This document shows positions 29,106 through 37,847 of a stretch of 64,000 nt of DNA, one piece after another; position 1 is the first letter of the stretch, and the number at the start of each line of letters is the position of its first letter. The notes under the pieces were generated by a model, which was given only the letters and a program-made list of their open reading frames with translations, had not been told where the DNA came from and ran no database searches. Source of the stretch: Rhodovulum euryhalinum (GTDB taxonomy: Bacteria; Pseudomonadota; Alphaproteobacteria; Rhodobacterales; Rhodobacteraceae); NCBI RefSeq assembly GCF_004342445.1, contig NZ_SLWW01000003.1, positions 124,001 through 188,000 on the forward strand, written 5' to 3'. The position numbers were made by a program, and so were the translations under genes.

Positions 29106-30680
29106 CTATTCGGCCTTGGCAATCCGCCCGTCGGTATAGGGTGTGTAGGGCGCGTTGGCGGCCAGGAACTCGGCGGTGACATCCGCGAGGTCAGGGCCGA
29201 AATCATAGACGTTGTCGGCGTTCTGGAACACCTTGTAGCCGTCGCCCCCGTTCCGGACATAGTTGTTTGACACCAGACCATAGGTCCGGGCCGGGTCGAT
29301 CGGTGCCCAGGCGCCGTTTTCCGCCACCTCGACCGACGTCACCCGGGCCCCCGGTGCGGCTGCGGGATCCCAGGCAAAGCGCAGGCCCGCGACCTGCGGG
29401 AAGCGGCCCGCGCCCTCCTCGACCTGGGACAGACCGTTTTCCAGCGCGTCGATCACCGTCTGGCCGGAGACGAAGAAGGTGGACAGCGTGTTCTGGAACG
29501 GCAGCACGGTCAGCACCTCGCCCATCGTCACCGGGCCTGCGTCGATCGACGCGCGCAGCCCGCCACCGTTCTGGATCGCGATGCTGATCCCCTGGTCGCG
29601 GACCCGGTCAAGCATCGCGTCGGCGACAAGGTTGCCCATCGGACATTCCATCGCCCGGCAAACGCTGCGGTCCCCCTCGATCGCCGCGGTGGCCTCGGCG
29701 ACGACCCGCTGGCGGATTTCCTCCAGTGGCTGGGCCAGTTCGGTGACCCGCGCCCTGGTGTCGGCGTCCTCGGCCACGGTTGCATCCAGCAGGATCGGCG
29801 CGCCCGCGGCCGCGGTCACCACGCCCGCGTCGTCGAAGGTGACGTTCAGTTCGCCCAGATACTTGCCATAGGCATAGGCGTGCACGATGGCAGTGTCGCC
29901 GACCATGGTCGGATAGGGACCTGCCGCGCCCTCGTCGGTGGAGGAGAGCAGCGTATGTGAATGGCCGCCCACGATCACGTCGACGCCGGTGGTCTGGGCC
30001 GCGATCGCCTTGTCGAGCTCATAGCCCGAATGGCTGAGCAGGATGATCTTGGTCACGCCCTCGGCGGTCAGCCGGTCCACCTCGGCCTGCACCGCGCCAA
30101 CCGCTTCGGTAAAGACGATGTTGGGCCCGGGGCTGGCGAGGTCGGGGTTGTCTTCGGGCGTCAGGCCGATCAGGCCCAGCCTTTCGCCGCCGCGCTCGAT
30201 CACCACCGATTTCCGGATGATGTCCTTGAGCAGGGGTTCGCCCGAGAGATCGGCATTCGCCATCAGCACCGGGAAATCCACTGCGCCGGCAAAGCGGGCC
30301 AGAACCTCGGGGCCGTCGTCGAATTCGTGGTTGCCCACGGCCATCGCGTCATAGCCCATCGCGGTCATCATCTCGGCCGCTGCCATGCCCTTGTAATGGG
30401 TGTAGAACAGCGTGCCCTGGAACGGGTCGCCCGCATCGACGAGGACGGCGTTGCCGGTCCGCGCCCTGGCCGCCGCCAGCGCGGTCACAAGCCGCGCCGA
30501 ACCGCCAAAGCACGCGCCCGCCTGGTTGTCCTCTTCCGGACAGCTCGAGTCGTATTTCGAGATCGGTTCGAAGCGGGCGTGGAAATCGTTGGTGTGCAGG
30601 ATGGTCAGCGAATACTCGGCCTCGGCCAGACTGGCCGAAAGCGCGAACACTGCCGCCGCGGACAGGAAGCGCGTTGTCAT
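29106..30680 (-). CDS. 5'-nucleotidase/2',3'-cyclic phosphodiesterase family, periplasmic
   Basis: 524 residues with a signal peptide (1-21, cut after AEA). The metallophosphatase domain carries ILHTNDFHARF, VLVDAGDPFQG, AVGNHEFDDG and GGHSHT with the dinuclear metal ligands. The C-terminal nucleotide-binding domain begins near 330 and contains IQNGGGLRASID and YGLVSNNYVRNGGDGY. It hydrolyses extracellular nucleotides to nucleosides, which would feed the salvage operon at 3-7.5 kb; that link is my inference. Internal cysteines (CPEEDNQAGAC, CRAMEC) suggest disulfides. Confidence 0.9.
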   Translation of the reverse strand: MTTRFLSAAAVFALSASLAEAEYSLTILHTNDFHARFEPISKYDSSCPEEDNQAGACFGGSARLVTALAAARARTGNAVLVDAGDPFQGTLFYTHYKGMAAAEMMTAMGYDAMAVGNHEFDDGPEVLARFAGAVDFPVLMANADLSGEPLLKDIIRKSVVIERGGERLGLIGLTPEDNPDLASPGPNIVFTEAVGAVQAEVDRLTAEGVTKIILLSHSGYELDKAIAAQTTGVDVIVGGHSHTLLSSTDEGAAGPYPTMVGDTAIVHAYAYGKYLGELNVTFDDAGVVTAAAGAPILLDATVAEDADTRARVTELAQPLEEIRQRVVAEATAAIEGDRSVCRAMECPMGNLVADAMLDRVRDQGISIAIQNGGGLRASIDAGPVTMGEVLTVLPFQNTLSTFFVSGQTVIDALENGLSQVEEGAGRFPQVAGLRFAWDPAAAPGARVTSVEVAENGAWAPIDPARTYGLVSNNYVRNGGDGYKVFQNADNVYDFGPDLADVTAEFLAANAPYTPYTDGRIAKAE

Positions 30681-30785
30681 GGTGAATCCCCTGTTGGTCG
30701 ATGACACGAGATTGGCCCGCCTGCCGAGGCCTGTCAAAGCCTCTCGCGCTTGACCGGCGCCGCGCCAGCGGGCATGTGGGCGGAC

Positions 30786-31124
30786 ATGCTGATCTACAAG
30801 ATCTTCCGCAGGGCCGAATGGGACGCCTTCCGCGCGGCGGGCCGCAGCGCGGGCGCGCCTGTGGACCTTGCCGATGGATTCATCCACCTGTCCACGGCCG
30901 AACAGGTGACCGTCACCGCCGAACGCCACTTCGCCGGGGAAAGCGACCTGGTGCTGGTGGCGGTTGACGCTGCCCGGCTGGGCGCCGCGCTGAAATGGGA
31001 ACCCTCGCGGGGCGGCGCGCTGTTTCCCCATCTCTACCGCGATCTGACCGCGGCCGACGTGGTCTGGGACAAGTCGCTGCCGCTGGGGGCCACCGGCCAC
31101 ATCTTTCCCGAGGGCGTGGTATGA
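30786..31124 (+). CDS. DUF952 family protein
   Basis: 112 residues matching DUF952: [54 protein letters not shown]. The conserved E, H and R residues are present. Biochemical role unknown; the fold is thought to be related to ADP-ribosyl-binding small proteins. An ATG at 30774 is an alternative start. Its stop overlaps pyrD as ATGA, an arrangement suggesting cotranslation with that gene. Confidence 0.82.
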   Translation: MLIYKIFRRAEWDAFRAAGRSAGAPVDLADGFIHLSTAEQVTVTAERHFAGESDLVLVAVDAARLGAALKWEPSRGGALFPHLYRDLTAADVVWDKSLPLGATGHIFPEGVV

Positions 31125-32179
31125 CGCCGCTCGAACGGGCGGGGCTGGCGCTGCTGCACCGGATGGACCCCGAGCGGGCGCATGGCCTGTCGCTGATCGC
31201 GCTCAAGGCGGGGCTGGTACCGCTGCCGGGGCCGATCACCTCGGCCCGGCTGGCGACCGAACTGGCGGGGCTGAGGCTGCCGAACCCGGTGGGTCTGGCG
31301 GCGGGCTATGACAAGAACGCCGAGGCGTTGGGGCCGCTGTCGCGCGCGGGCTTCGGCTTTGTCGAGGTGGGCGCTGCGACGCCCCGGCCGCAGCCGGGCA
31401 ACCCGCGCCCGCGGCTGTTCCGGCTGAGCGAGGACCGCGCCGCGATCAACCGGTTCGGCTTCAACAACGAGGGTATGGTGGCGATCGGGGCGCGGCTGGC
31501 GGCGCGGCCCGCGGGCACGGTGATCGGGCTGAACCTCGGCGCGAACAAGGACAGCGCGGACCGCGCGGCCGATTTCGCCGCGGTGCTGGCCCATTGCGGG
31601 CGGCATGTGGATTTCGTCACCGTCAACGTCTCGTCGCCCAATACCGAGCGGCTGCGCGAGTTGCAGGGGCGCGAGGCGCTTTCGGCGCTTCTGGCGGGCG
31701 TGATGGCGGCGCGGGCTGGGCTGGCGCGGCCGATCCCGGTCTTTCTCAAGATCGCGCCGGACCTCACGGATGCCGAGATCGACGAGATTGCCGAGGTGGC
31801 GCTGGACAGCGGCCTGTCGGGCATTGTCGCGACCAACACGACGCTGGCGCGCGGCGAGTTGCGAAGCCGCCATGCGGCCGAGGCGGGCGGGTTGTCGGGC
31901 GCGCCGCTTTTCGTACGCTCGACCCGGGTTCTGGCGCGGCTGTCGGTGGCGACGGGGGGGCAGTTGCCGCTGATCGGGGTGGGGGGCATCGGTTCGGCCG
32001 AGGAGGCCTACGCCAAGATCCGCGCGGGCGCCTCGGTGGTGCAGATTTACACCGCGCTGGTCTATGGCGGCCTGAGCCTGGCGGCCGAGATCGTGCGGGG
32101 GCTCGACCGGTTGCTCGCCCGCGACGGGTTCGCCCATGTGGCGGACGCGGTCGGAACGGGCCGCGACGACTGGTGCTGA
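31121..32179 (+). CDS. pyrD: dihydroorotate dehydrogenase (quinone), class 2
   Basis: Oxidises dihydroorotate to orotate with FMN and passes electrons to membrane ubiquinone in pyrimidine synthesis. 352 residues. An N-terminal amphipathic extension (1-40) marks the membrane-bound class 2. FMN/substrate motifs: [25 protein letters not shown] with the catalytic Ser, ATNTT and GVGGIGSAE. It begins in an ATGA overlap with the DUF952 gene. No clear terminator was found in the 243 bases that follow, only GC-rich inverted patches near 32352-32395. Confidence 0.95.
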   Translation: MTPLERAGLALLHRMDPERAHGLSLIALKAGLVPLPGPITSARLATELAGLRLPNPVGLAAGYDKNAEALGPLSRAGFGFVEVGAATPRPQPGNPRPRLFRLSEDRAAINRFGFNNEGMVAIGARLAARPAGTVIGLNLGANKDSADRAADFAAVLAHCGRHVDFVTVNVSSPNTERLRELQGREALSALLAGVMAARAGLARPIPVFLKIAPDLTDAEIDEIAEVALDSGLSGIVATNTTLARGELRSRHAAEAGGLSGAPLFVRSTRVLARLSVATGGQLPLIGVGGIGSAEEAYAKIRAGASVVQIYTALVYGGLSLAAEIVRGLDRLLARDGFAHVADAVGTGRDDWC

Positions 32180-32422
32180 CCAAACGGTGCGGCCGGGCGC
32201 GCAGGATCCTGGCGGCGGTACTGGCCGTGTCCGGCTTCTGCCAGGGCGGGGATGGGGCATGAACGCCACCTTTCCGACTGCGTGAGCGCGTTCGCCCTTT
32301 TGCTCGAACCGATGGCGCATCAAAGGCTCACGTCAGGCTGAACCGTTGCTGGTCTTGCAGGCCGGGGGGGCGGTCGATCCGCAAGACCCCCGGACCGGCG
32401 CGTGCGAGGTGCCCCCGGCGTG

Positions 32423-33160
32423 CTAGATCGACAGCTTCTTGAAGATCGGTTCCGGAATCGCCCGGATGATCGACATGATCGCCAGCCAGAAAATCGGTGT
32501 GTAGATCACGTTCCGCTTCTTTTCGACCGCCTTCAGGATGTCGGCGGCGACCTTGTCGGGCGGCGCGACGAGGAACATGCCCTCGATCCCCCAGGTCATC
32601 GCGGTGTCGGTGAAGCCGGGTTTCACGGTGACCACGTGGCCGCCCGCGCGCGTCAGCCGGTTCCTGAGCCCCGAGAGGTAGGTGGCGAAGCCCGCCTTGG
32701 CCGCGCCGTAGACATAGTTGCCGATCCGGCCCCGGTCACCCGCGACCGAACCCACGCCGACCACCGTGCCGCCGCCGCGCGCCTCCATCAGGGGGACAAG
32801 CATCTGCAGCAGCCGGGCGGGGCCGGTAAAATTGTCGATCACGACGGCGTCGATCAGCGCGGGGTCGGCGTCGATCTCGGTCTGGGACGGCATCGAGCCC
32901 ACGAAGACCGCGGCCGAGACCGGCCCCTCGCAGGCGGCCATCCGCGCGACGATCGGGCCGAAGCTGGCCGCATCGCGCGCATCGAAGCGGATGGTTTCGG
33001 CCAGCGCCGCGCCGCGCACGCGGGCATCCGCGGCGTCCCGTTCCAGGTCGGCCGTGTCGCGCCCGGCGAGGATCACGCCGTCGCCGCGTTCGGCAAGCTT
33101 GCGGGCAAAGGCGCGGGCCATCGAGGAGGACGCGCCAAGGATGATCCAGGTTTCGGTCAT
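32423..33160 (-). CDS. SDR oxidoreductase, DprE2-like (2'-keto-ribose reductase type)
   Basis: 245-residue short-chain dehydrogenase. The cofactor loop is ILGASSSMARAFARKLAERG (7-26), where the SSS replaces the usual GxxxGIG, as in DprE2. The catalytic set is Ser138 with Tyr151 and Lys155 (YGAAK). The tail (about 205-245) is hydrophobic and may contact membrane. The gene overlaps the upstream FAD oxidase by 4 bases. In mycobacteria DprE1 and DprE2 jointly epimerise decaprenylphosphoryl ribose to arabinose. Here the pair and the flippase-like gene suggest an analogous lipid-linked sugar step; the substrate is inference. Confidence 0.75.
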   Translation of the reverse strand: MTETWIILGASSSMARAFARKLAERGDGVILAGRDTADLERDAADARVRGAALAETIRFDARDAASFGPIVARMAACEGPVSAAVFVGSMPSQTEIDADPALIDAVVIDNFTGPARLLQMLVPLMEARGGGTVVGVGSVAGDRGRIGNYVYGAAKAGFATYLSGLRNRLTRAGGHVVTVKPGFTDTAMTWGIEGMFLVAPPDKVAADILKAVEKKRNVIYTPIFWLAIMSIIRAIPEPIFKKLSI

Positions 33161-34473
33161 GCGGCACTCCTGAGGTGAAGCCGACGCACGAGGTCGGTGG
33201 TCATTTGGCCATCGGGGTCGGCCTTGGCGATCTCGGCGCGCCAGGCGTCAAGCTCGGGATACATCGCGGCAACCGTCTCGGGCCCGGCAAGACCGTCCTT
33301 GGCAAGGTAGAGCCGCCCGCCCGCGTCGCGCACCATATCCTGCAGCCGGGCGTGCAGCGCGGGCAGTTTCCGTCGCTGCGCGGGAACGTCGACGGCCAGC
33401 GTGTAGCCCTCCATCGGGAAGGACAGGTGGCCTGCGCGACCCGGCCCCATGCGTTTCAGCACCGCCAGCGGCGAGGCGACCCCGGATTTCGCGATGGCGG
33501 CAAGGATCTCCTTCAGCGCCGGGGCCGCGTCCTTCGGCACGATGCACTGGAACTGGTGGAAGCCACGCTTGCCGTAGAGCCGGTTCCAGTCGTGGAGCGC
33601 GTCGAGCGGAAAGAAGAACTCTTCCAGCGGGCGGGTGCGCTTGCGCCCCGTATCGGGCACGCGCCAGCGGTACCAGCGGTTGAAAAGCTTGACCACCGGC
33701 GCTGACAGCAGCAGCCCGGGCGCGTCGAAGGGGATGGATTTCGCCCGACGTGCGGGGCCGGGGCGGCCGCCCTCGGCCAGCGTGCCTTCTTCGAGGATGC
33801 CGCGGCCCAGCCGCTTGCGTTTCGCGGTCGCGTCGACCCAGCCCACGGCGAATTCGGCCTCGGAGGCGTCGAGCGCGGCGATGAAGGCGTCGAAATGCGG
33901 GATCCGGGTCTCGACCACGCGCATCCGCTGGCCGGGGGTCGGCCTGAGTTGCAGCCGGGCCGACAGGATCGCCCCGGTCTGGCCGAGCCCGCCCATGGTG
34001 GCGCGGAACAGCGCCGGGTCGCGTTCGGGCGTCACCTCGCGCGGGCCGCTGTCGGTCATCAGGGTGACGGCCTGCACATGCTGGCCAAAGCTGCCCGCAT
34101 TGTGGTGGTTCTTGCCATGGACATCGTTGGCGATGGCGCCGCCGACGGTGGCGAACCCGGTGCCGGGCAGCACCGCGGGCATCCAGCCGCGGGGCGCGAA
34201 GAGGCGCAGGATCTCGCCCAGCGTGGCGCCGGCTTCGACCTCTAGCCCGCCGGTGTCGGGGTCGAAGGACAACAGCCGGTCCATCCGCGTCATCTCGACC
34301 GCCGCGCCGCCCGAGTTGAGGGCCGCATCGCCATAGGAGCGGCGGTTGCCGATGGCGGGGCCGCGCGCCGTCAGCGCGTCGGCAAGCGCGGGCACGCGCT
34401 CGGGCCGGGCCAGGGTGCCGCGCGCCCTCAGCGCCCGGCCCCAGCCCGTGTAATCAGCGGTTTTCCACTGCAT
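33157..34473 (-). CDS. FAD-binding oxidoreductase, DprE1-like
   Basis: 438 residues of the vanillyl-alcohol-oxidase fold. The FAD domain includes NRRSYGDAALN, LEVEAGATLGEILR, LPGTGFATVGGAIANDVHGK (about 115-135) and HHNAGSFGQHV, all DprE1-like. The C-terminal cap has FFFPLDALHDWNRLYG and FHQFQCIVP. DprE1 oxidises the 2'-hydroxyl of a polyprenyl-phosphate ribose. The CDS overlaps the flippase-like gene by 20 bases and the DprE2-like gene by 4, giving the order flippase-E1-E2. No phosphoribosyl-transferase that would make the substrate is in this window. Confidence 0.8.
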   Translation of the reverse strand: MQWKTADYTGWGRALRARGTLARPERVPALADALTARGPAIGNRRSYGDAALNSGGAAVEMTRMDRLLSFDPDTGGLEVEAGATLGEILRLFAPRGWMPAVLPGTGFATVGGAIANDVHGKNHHNAGSFGQHVQAVTLMTDSGPREVTPERDPALFRATMGGLGQTGAILSARLQLRPTPGQRMRVVETRIPHFDAFIAALDASEAEFAVGWVDATAKRKRLGRGILEEGTLAEGGRPGPARRAKSIPFDAPGLLLSAPVVKLFNRWYRWRVPDTGRKRTRPLEEFFFPLDALHDWNRLYGKRGFHQFQCIVPKDAAPALKEILAAIAKSGVASPLAVLKRMGPGRAGHLSFPMEGYTLAVDVPAQRRKLPALHARLQDMVRDAGGRLYLAKDGLAGPETVAAMYPELDAWRAEIAKADPDGQMTTDLVRRLHLRSAA

Positions 34474-35458
34474 GCCTTTTCCTTTTCGAAAGACGTTCCG
34501 CGACCGGGAAGACCGCCGCGCCGATCCCGACGGCGAACCACAGCGTGGTCACCCGGATCACCGCGGTCGCCGCGATCGAGGTTTCAAGGGGAAGCCCCTC
34601 GAGGGTGAGAAGTGCGACCATCGCCGCCTCGGCGCCGCCCAGGCCCCCGGGCGCGCCGGTCAGCCCGCCCGCGAGCGTCGCGAAGACGAAGATCGCCATG
34701 GCGGTTGCGGCCGGCGTGTCGGCGCCGAGCCAGACGAGCAGCAGGTAGAACGCATAGCCTTCTGCCAGCCAGCCGATCAGCCCCAGCGCCACCGCCGCGG
34801 CCAGCACGCCGGAATGGGAGAAATGCGCCAGCGTCCGCGCCATGCCGCGCAGCCGCCCGAACAGGCGGGGCCAGCGGCCGAGCACCCGGTAGGTGCGCGT
34901 GATGACCGCCGACAACAGCCGCGAATGGGTCGCGACCACGGCCGTGCCCAGCGCCAGCGCGGCCAGTGGCACGGCGCCCGCGATGCCGCTGGTGGACAGC
35001 GCAAGCGCGGCCCCGAGGATCAGCGCCATCGCCACCAGATCGGCCGCCCGGTCCATCAGGAACAGCGGCGCGGTGCGTTCCAGTGTCATCCCCGTCTCGC
35101 GCCGGATCCAGCGCACGCGTACCAGTTCGCCAACCCGGCCGGGCGTCACGCTCATCAGGAAACCGCCCAGATAGTGGCGCATGTCCCGCAGGAAGCCGGG
35201 CGGCAGGCCGACCCTGCGGGCGAAGACATGCCAGCGCAGCCCCCGCATCAGGTAGTTGACCAGCGACAGGCCCAGCAGGGCCGCAAGCTGCCAGGGGCCC
35301 AGGCGCAGCAACTGGGCGCGCGTCTCGTCCCAGCCGGTGGCGGCGGCAAGCCCGGCAAGCCCTGCCACCACCAGCGCCAGAAGCCCCGCCATCAGCAGCG
35401 GGTCACGCCAGCCGCGGATCGGGCTGGCCTCGGTCGAGGGGGAAATGCGGCTCATCAT
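34454..35458 (-). CDS. flippase-like membrane protein (lysylphosphatidylglycerol-synthase TM region family)
   Basis: 334 residues with about eight membrane helices. SLVNYLMRGLRWHVFARRVG and SVTPGRVGELVRVRWIRRETG are the recognisable UPF0104/AglD motifs, and AGGLTGAPGGLGGAEAAMVALL is the conserved glycine-rich C-terminal loop. Members move or modify lipid-linked sugars. Here it heads the operon with the DprE1/DprE2-like pair, so flipping of their lipid-linked product is a reasonable guess. Two adjacent ATGs (35458, 35455) are possible starts. Confidence 0.75.
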   Translation of the reverse strand: MMSRISPSTEASPIRGWRDPLLMAGLLALVVAGLAGLAAATGWDETRAQLLRLGPWQLAALLGLSLVNYLMRGLRWHVFARRVGLPPGFLRDMRHYLGGFLMSVTPGRVGELVRVRWIRRETGMTLERTAPLFLMDRAADLVAMALILGAALALSTSGIAGAVPLAALALGTAVVATHSRLLSAVITRTYRVLGRWPRLFGRLRGMARTLAHFSHSGVLAAAVALGLIGWLAEGYAFYLLLVWLGADTPAATAMAIFVFATLAGGLTGAPGGLGGAEAAMVALLTLEGLPLETSIAATAVIRVTTLWFAVGIGAAVFPVAERLSKRKRHAVENR

Positions 35459-35751
35459 GTCACCGCGCGCATAGCAACAGATTGGGGCGGATTTATGAAG
35501 CCGTTTCCGCATTGGCAACAGCGCGGCCGGGCGGGTTTCCGCAGGGCCGGGCGGCCGATCACGAACCGGTCGCGGGGGCTCTCGGAAAAGCGGAACAGGT
35601 TATGTGCGCCTGCGCACTCACGCAACCTTGAGCGCACGCATCTGTGCGTTGATGTGATGCCGAACCAAGCCCATTCTCGGGACAGGATGCGAGGCAGCGT
35701 CCGCGAGACCAGAAACCGGACCACGGTCCGACACCGACAATGGAGACCACG

Positions 35752-36141
35752 ATGAAACGCCTTGCCCTGACCACCGCCCTGATCCTGTCCGCCGCCGCCC
35801 CCGCGCTGGCGCAGAGCCAGCTTGAACGCCAGCTCGGCGTCCCGGCCGGGGCGTATACGCTGCCGCAACTGGTGGAACTGAAATCGGCCGCCGAGCAGAC
35901 CGGCAACGATGCCGCCGTCCGGCTCACCAAGGCGCCGGAGATGACCGCGTCGAGTTCGAACACCGTGAACGAGCGCGCCGCCGGGATCATCCGCGCTCAG
36001 GCACTGGCCAGCGATGACGGCAACACGCGGCTGTTCGCCGACAACCTTGGCAACGCGGTGGGGGGGCCGATCGTGAACGACCGCGCCCGCGCGATCATCA
36101 CCGAGCTGACCGCCGCGGGCGACGAAAGCAGCGCGAACTGA
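35752..36141 (+). CDS. small secreted protein of unknown function
   Basis: 129 residues. A signal peptide at 1-20 (MKRLALTTALILSAAAPALA|Q) precedes a soluble, Ala-rich, mostly helical mature part with no cysteine. Repeated short patterns (ERAAGIIRAQALASDDGNTR, NDRARAIITELTAAGD) give no family match I recognise. ATG 35752 has GGAG 8 bases upstream. The 293-bp upstream region, shared with the divergent flippase gene, holds no other ORF I can support. A strong terminator follows. Confidence 0.7.
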   Translation: MKRLALTTALILSAAAPALAQSQLERQLGVPAGAYTLPQLVELKSAAEQTGNDAAVRLTKAPEMTASSSNTVNERAAGIIRAQALASDDGNTRLFADNLGNAVGGPIVNDRARAIITELTAAGDESSAN

Positions 36142-36163
36142 TCGCAGGCGGTAACGGCGCGGG

Positions 36164-36189
36164 AAACGGGGGCCGAGGGCCCCCGTTTT
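36164..36189. terminator. Rho-independent terminator, probably bidirectional
   Basis: Eleven base pairs (AAACGGGGGCC at 36164-36174 with GGCCCCCGTTT at 36178-36188), loop GAG, T-run on the plus strand and T3 on the minus. It closes the secreted-protein gene and the convergent scoB. Confidence 0.88.
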
Positions 36190-36197
36190 CATGCGCA

Positions 36198-36827
36198 TCA
36201 CCCGACGATGGTCGCTTCGGTCGCGGCGCGGATCTCGTCCTCGGTGACGCCATCGGCACATTCGACGATCTTCAATCCGCCCTCGACCACGTCCAGCACG
36301 CCCAGATTGGTGATGATCCGGTTCACCACGCCCGTGCCGGTCAGCGGCAGGGTGCAGTCCTTCAGCACCTTGGACTCGCCGTGCTTGTTGGTGTGGTCCA
36401 TCACGACCACCACCCGCTTGACACCTGCCACCAGATCCATCGCGCCGCCCATTCCCTTGACCAGCTTGCCGGGGATCATCCAGTTCGCCAGGTCGCCGTT
36501 TTCGCTGACCTCCATCGCGCCCAGGATCGCCATGGCGATCTTGCCGCCGCGGATCATGCCAAAACTCTGCGCGCTGTCGAAATAGGCCGAATGGGGCAGT
36601 TCGGTGATCGTCTGCTTGCCGGCGTTGATGAGGTCGGGATCGACCTCGTCCTCGGTCGGGAAGGGGCCAAGCCCCAGCATCCCGTTTTCCGATTGCAGCG
36701 TGACCGTCACGCCCTCGGGGATGAAGTTGGCCACCAGCGTCGGGATGCCGATCCCGAGATTGACGTACATCCCGTCCTTGAGTTCCTTGGCTGCGCGCTG
36801 CGCGATCTGGTTGCGGTCCCAGGGCAT
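36198..36827 (-). CDS. scoB: 3-oxoacid CoA-transferase subunit B
   Basis: Beta subunit, 209 residues, of succinyl-CoA:3-ketoacid CoA-transferase, which activates acetoacetate with succinyl-CoA for ketone-body or polyhydroxybutyrate use. The catalytic Glu is Glu47 in [10 protein letters not shown], and the CoA/oxyanion region includes [26 protein letters not shown] in front of ATG 36827 is a good ribosome site and contains the stop of the small ORF upstream. It is separated from scoA by that 60-codon ORF, which is unusual because the two subunits are normally adjacent. Confidence 0.95.
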   Translation of the reverse strand: MPWDRNQIAQRAAKELKDGMYVNLGIGIPTLVANFIPEGVTVTLQSENGMLGLGPFPTEDEVDPDLINAGKQTITELPHSAYFDSAQSFGMIRGGKIAMAILGAMEVSENGDLANWMIPGKLVKGMGGAMDLVAGVKRVVVVMDHTNKHGESKVLKDCTLPLTGTGVVNRIITNLGVLDVVEGGLKIVECADGVTEDEIRAATEATIVG

Positions 36828-36829
36828 GA

Positions 36830-37012
36830 CTAACCTCCGAAAAGGGGACGGAGAACCAGCCAGTAGATGGGCCAGATTTCTCCGAGGAAGATGTTGATTG
36901 GAATGACAATTAGCCAATTCCAAGCGTTGTAGATGTAGCCATCGAAGAAGGTCAGATACACAAATGTTGCGATTGATCCGATCTGCCAGACAGCAAACAG
37001 CAACCACTGCAT
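36830..37012 (-). CDS. 60-aa Trp-rich membrane protein between scoA and scoB
   Basis: Unrecognised small protein. Two hydrophobic helices (about 4-22 and 32-55) flank the polar turn [12 protein letters not shown]. Six tryptophans occur at 3, 9, 31, 33, 47 and 51, and there is almost no charge. Direct count gives 87 G+C in 183 bases (47.5%) against about 67% around it, with A/T-ending codons such as TTT, GCT, GGA and ATT that neighbouring genes avoid. It starts 13 bases after scoA and ends 2 bases before the scoB ATG, so it is cotranscribed and possibly coupled. A two-helix inner-membrane protein of recent or foreign origin is my inference. Confidence 0.65.
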   Translation of the reverse strand: MQWLLFAVWQIGSIATFVYLTFFDGYIYNAWNWLIVIPINIFLGEIWPIYWLVLRPLFGG

Positions 37013-37025
37013 ATCATTTTGACCC

Positions 37026-37721
37026 TTATGCCGCGCGGGTGGTGCGCTGTTCGATGCGCTTTTCGTGGCTGCCCTGGATCAGGCGGTGCACGTAGATGCC
37101 GGGCAGGTGGATCTTGTCGGGGTCGAGCGTGCCGGGTTCGACGATTTCCTCGACTTCCATCACGCAGACCTTGCCGCACATCGCCGCGGGCGGGTTGAAG
37201 TTGCGGGCGGTCTTGCGGAACACCGCGTTGCCGGTGGTGTCCGCCTTCCACGCCTTGACGATGGACAGGTCCGCCACGATCCCGCGTTCCAGGATGTAGG
37301 TCTGGCCGTCGAAGTCCTTGTGTTCCTTGCCCTCGGCGATGACGGTGCCGACGCCCGTCTTGGTGTAGAAGCCGGGGATGCCGCAGCCGCCCGCGCGCAT
37401 GCGTTCGGCCAACGTGCCCTGCGGGTTGAATTCCAGCTCCAGTTCGCCCGACAGGTATTGCCGCATGAACTCGGCATTCTCGCCGACATAGGACGAGATC
37501 ATCTTCTTTACCTGCCGGGTCTGCAGCAGGATGCCGATGCCGAAATCGTCCACGCCGGCATTGTTCGAGGCGAAGGTCAGGTCCTTCGTGCCCGCCGCCT
37601 TGATCGCGTCGATCAGCAGTTCCGGGATGCCGCAGAGGCCAAAGCCGCCCGCGGCGATGAACATGCCGTCGAACAGAAGCCCGTCGAGGGCCTCGGCGGC
37701 GCTGCCGTAAACCTTGTTCAT
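37026..37721 (-). CDS. scoA: 3-oxoacid CoA-transferase subunit A
   Basis: Alpha subunit, 231 residues, of the same CoA-transferase as scoB. The glycine-rich CoA site GGFGLCGIPE is at 25-34. YVGENAEF, GGCGIPGFYTKTGVGT and RGIVADLSIVKAWKAD are family motifs. ATG 37721. It is first in the operon scoA, small ORF, scoB. The C-terminus RTTRAA ends 13 bases before the small ORF. Confidence 0.95.
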   Translation of the reverse strand: MNKVYGSAAEALDGLLFDGMFIAAGGFGLCGIPELLIDAIKAAGTKDLTFASNNAGVDDFGIGILLQTRQVKKMISSYVGENAEFMRQYLSGELELEFNPQGTLAERMRAGGCGIPGFYTKTGVGTVIAEGKEHKDFDGQTYILERGIVADLSIVKAWKADTTGNAVFRKTARNFNPPAAMCGKVCVMEVEEIVEPGTLDPDKIHLPGIYVHRLIQGSHEKRIEQRTTRAA

Positions 37722-37801
37722 GGATCACTCCCCGTCTGAACCTTCGCGCCCCGAGTAGTGGCGAAGCGTCCGGCCGGAGTCAACGCAAGGCGCGGGCCGA
37801 T

Positions 37802-37840
37802 GCGGCACATCCGGCGCGATGTCCGGTCCGGGTGTGCCGC
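37802..37840 (-). terminator. topA: hairpin after topA, no U-tract
   Basis: GCGGCACATCCGG (37802-37814) pairs with CCGGGTGTGCCGC (37828-37840) through 13 positions, one of them G-T. It lies just beyond the topA stop. No T-run follows on the minus strand. Confidence 0.4.
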
Positions 37841-37847
37841 GGAGCGA

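Noticed and set aside
32232-32340. Very short frames after pyrD (for example from GTG/ATG near 32250)
   Set aside because: Fewer than 30 codons, no ribosome site, no conserved pattern and no coupling to pyrD.
37740-37847. Continuation of a gene between scoA and topA
   Set aside because: Only a GC-rich hairpin is present; frames here are extensions of shadow frames from topA.
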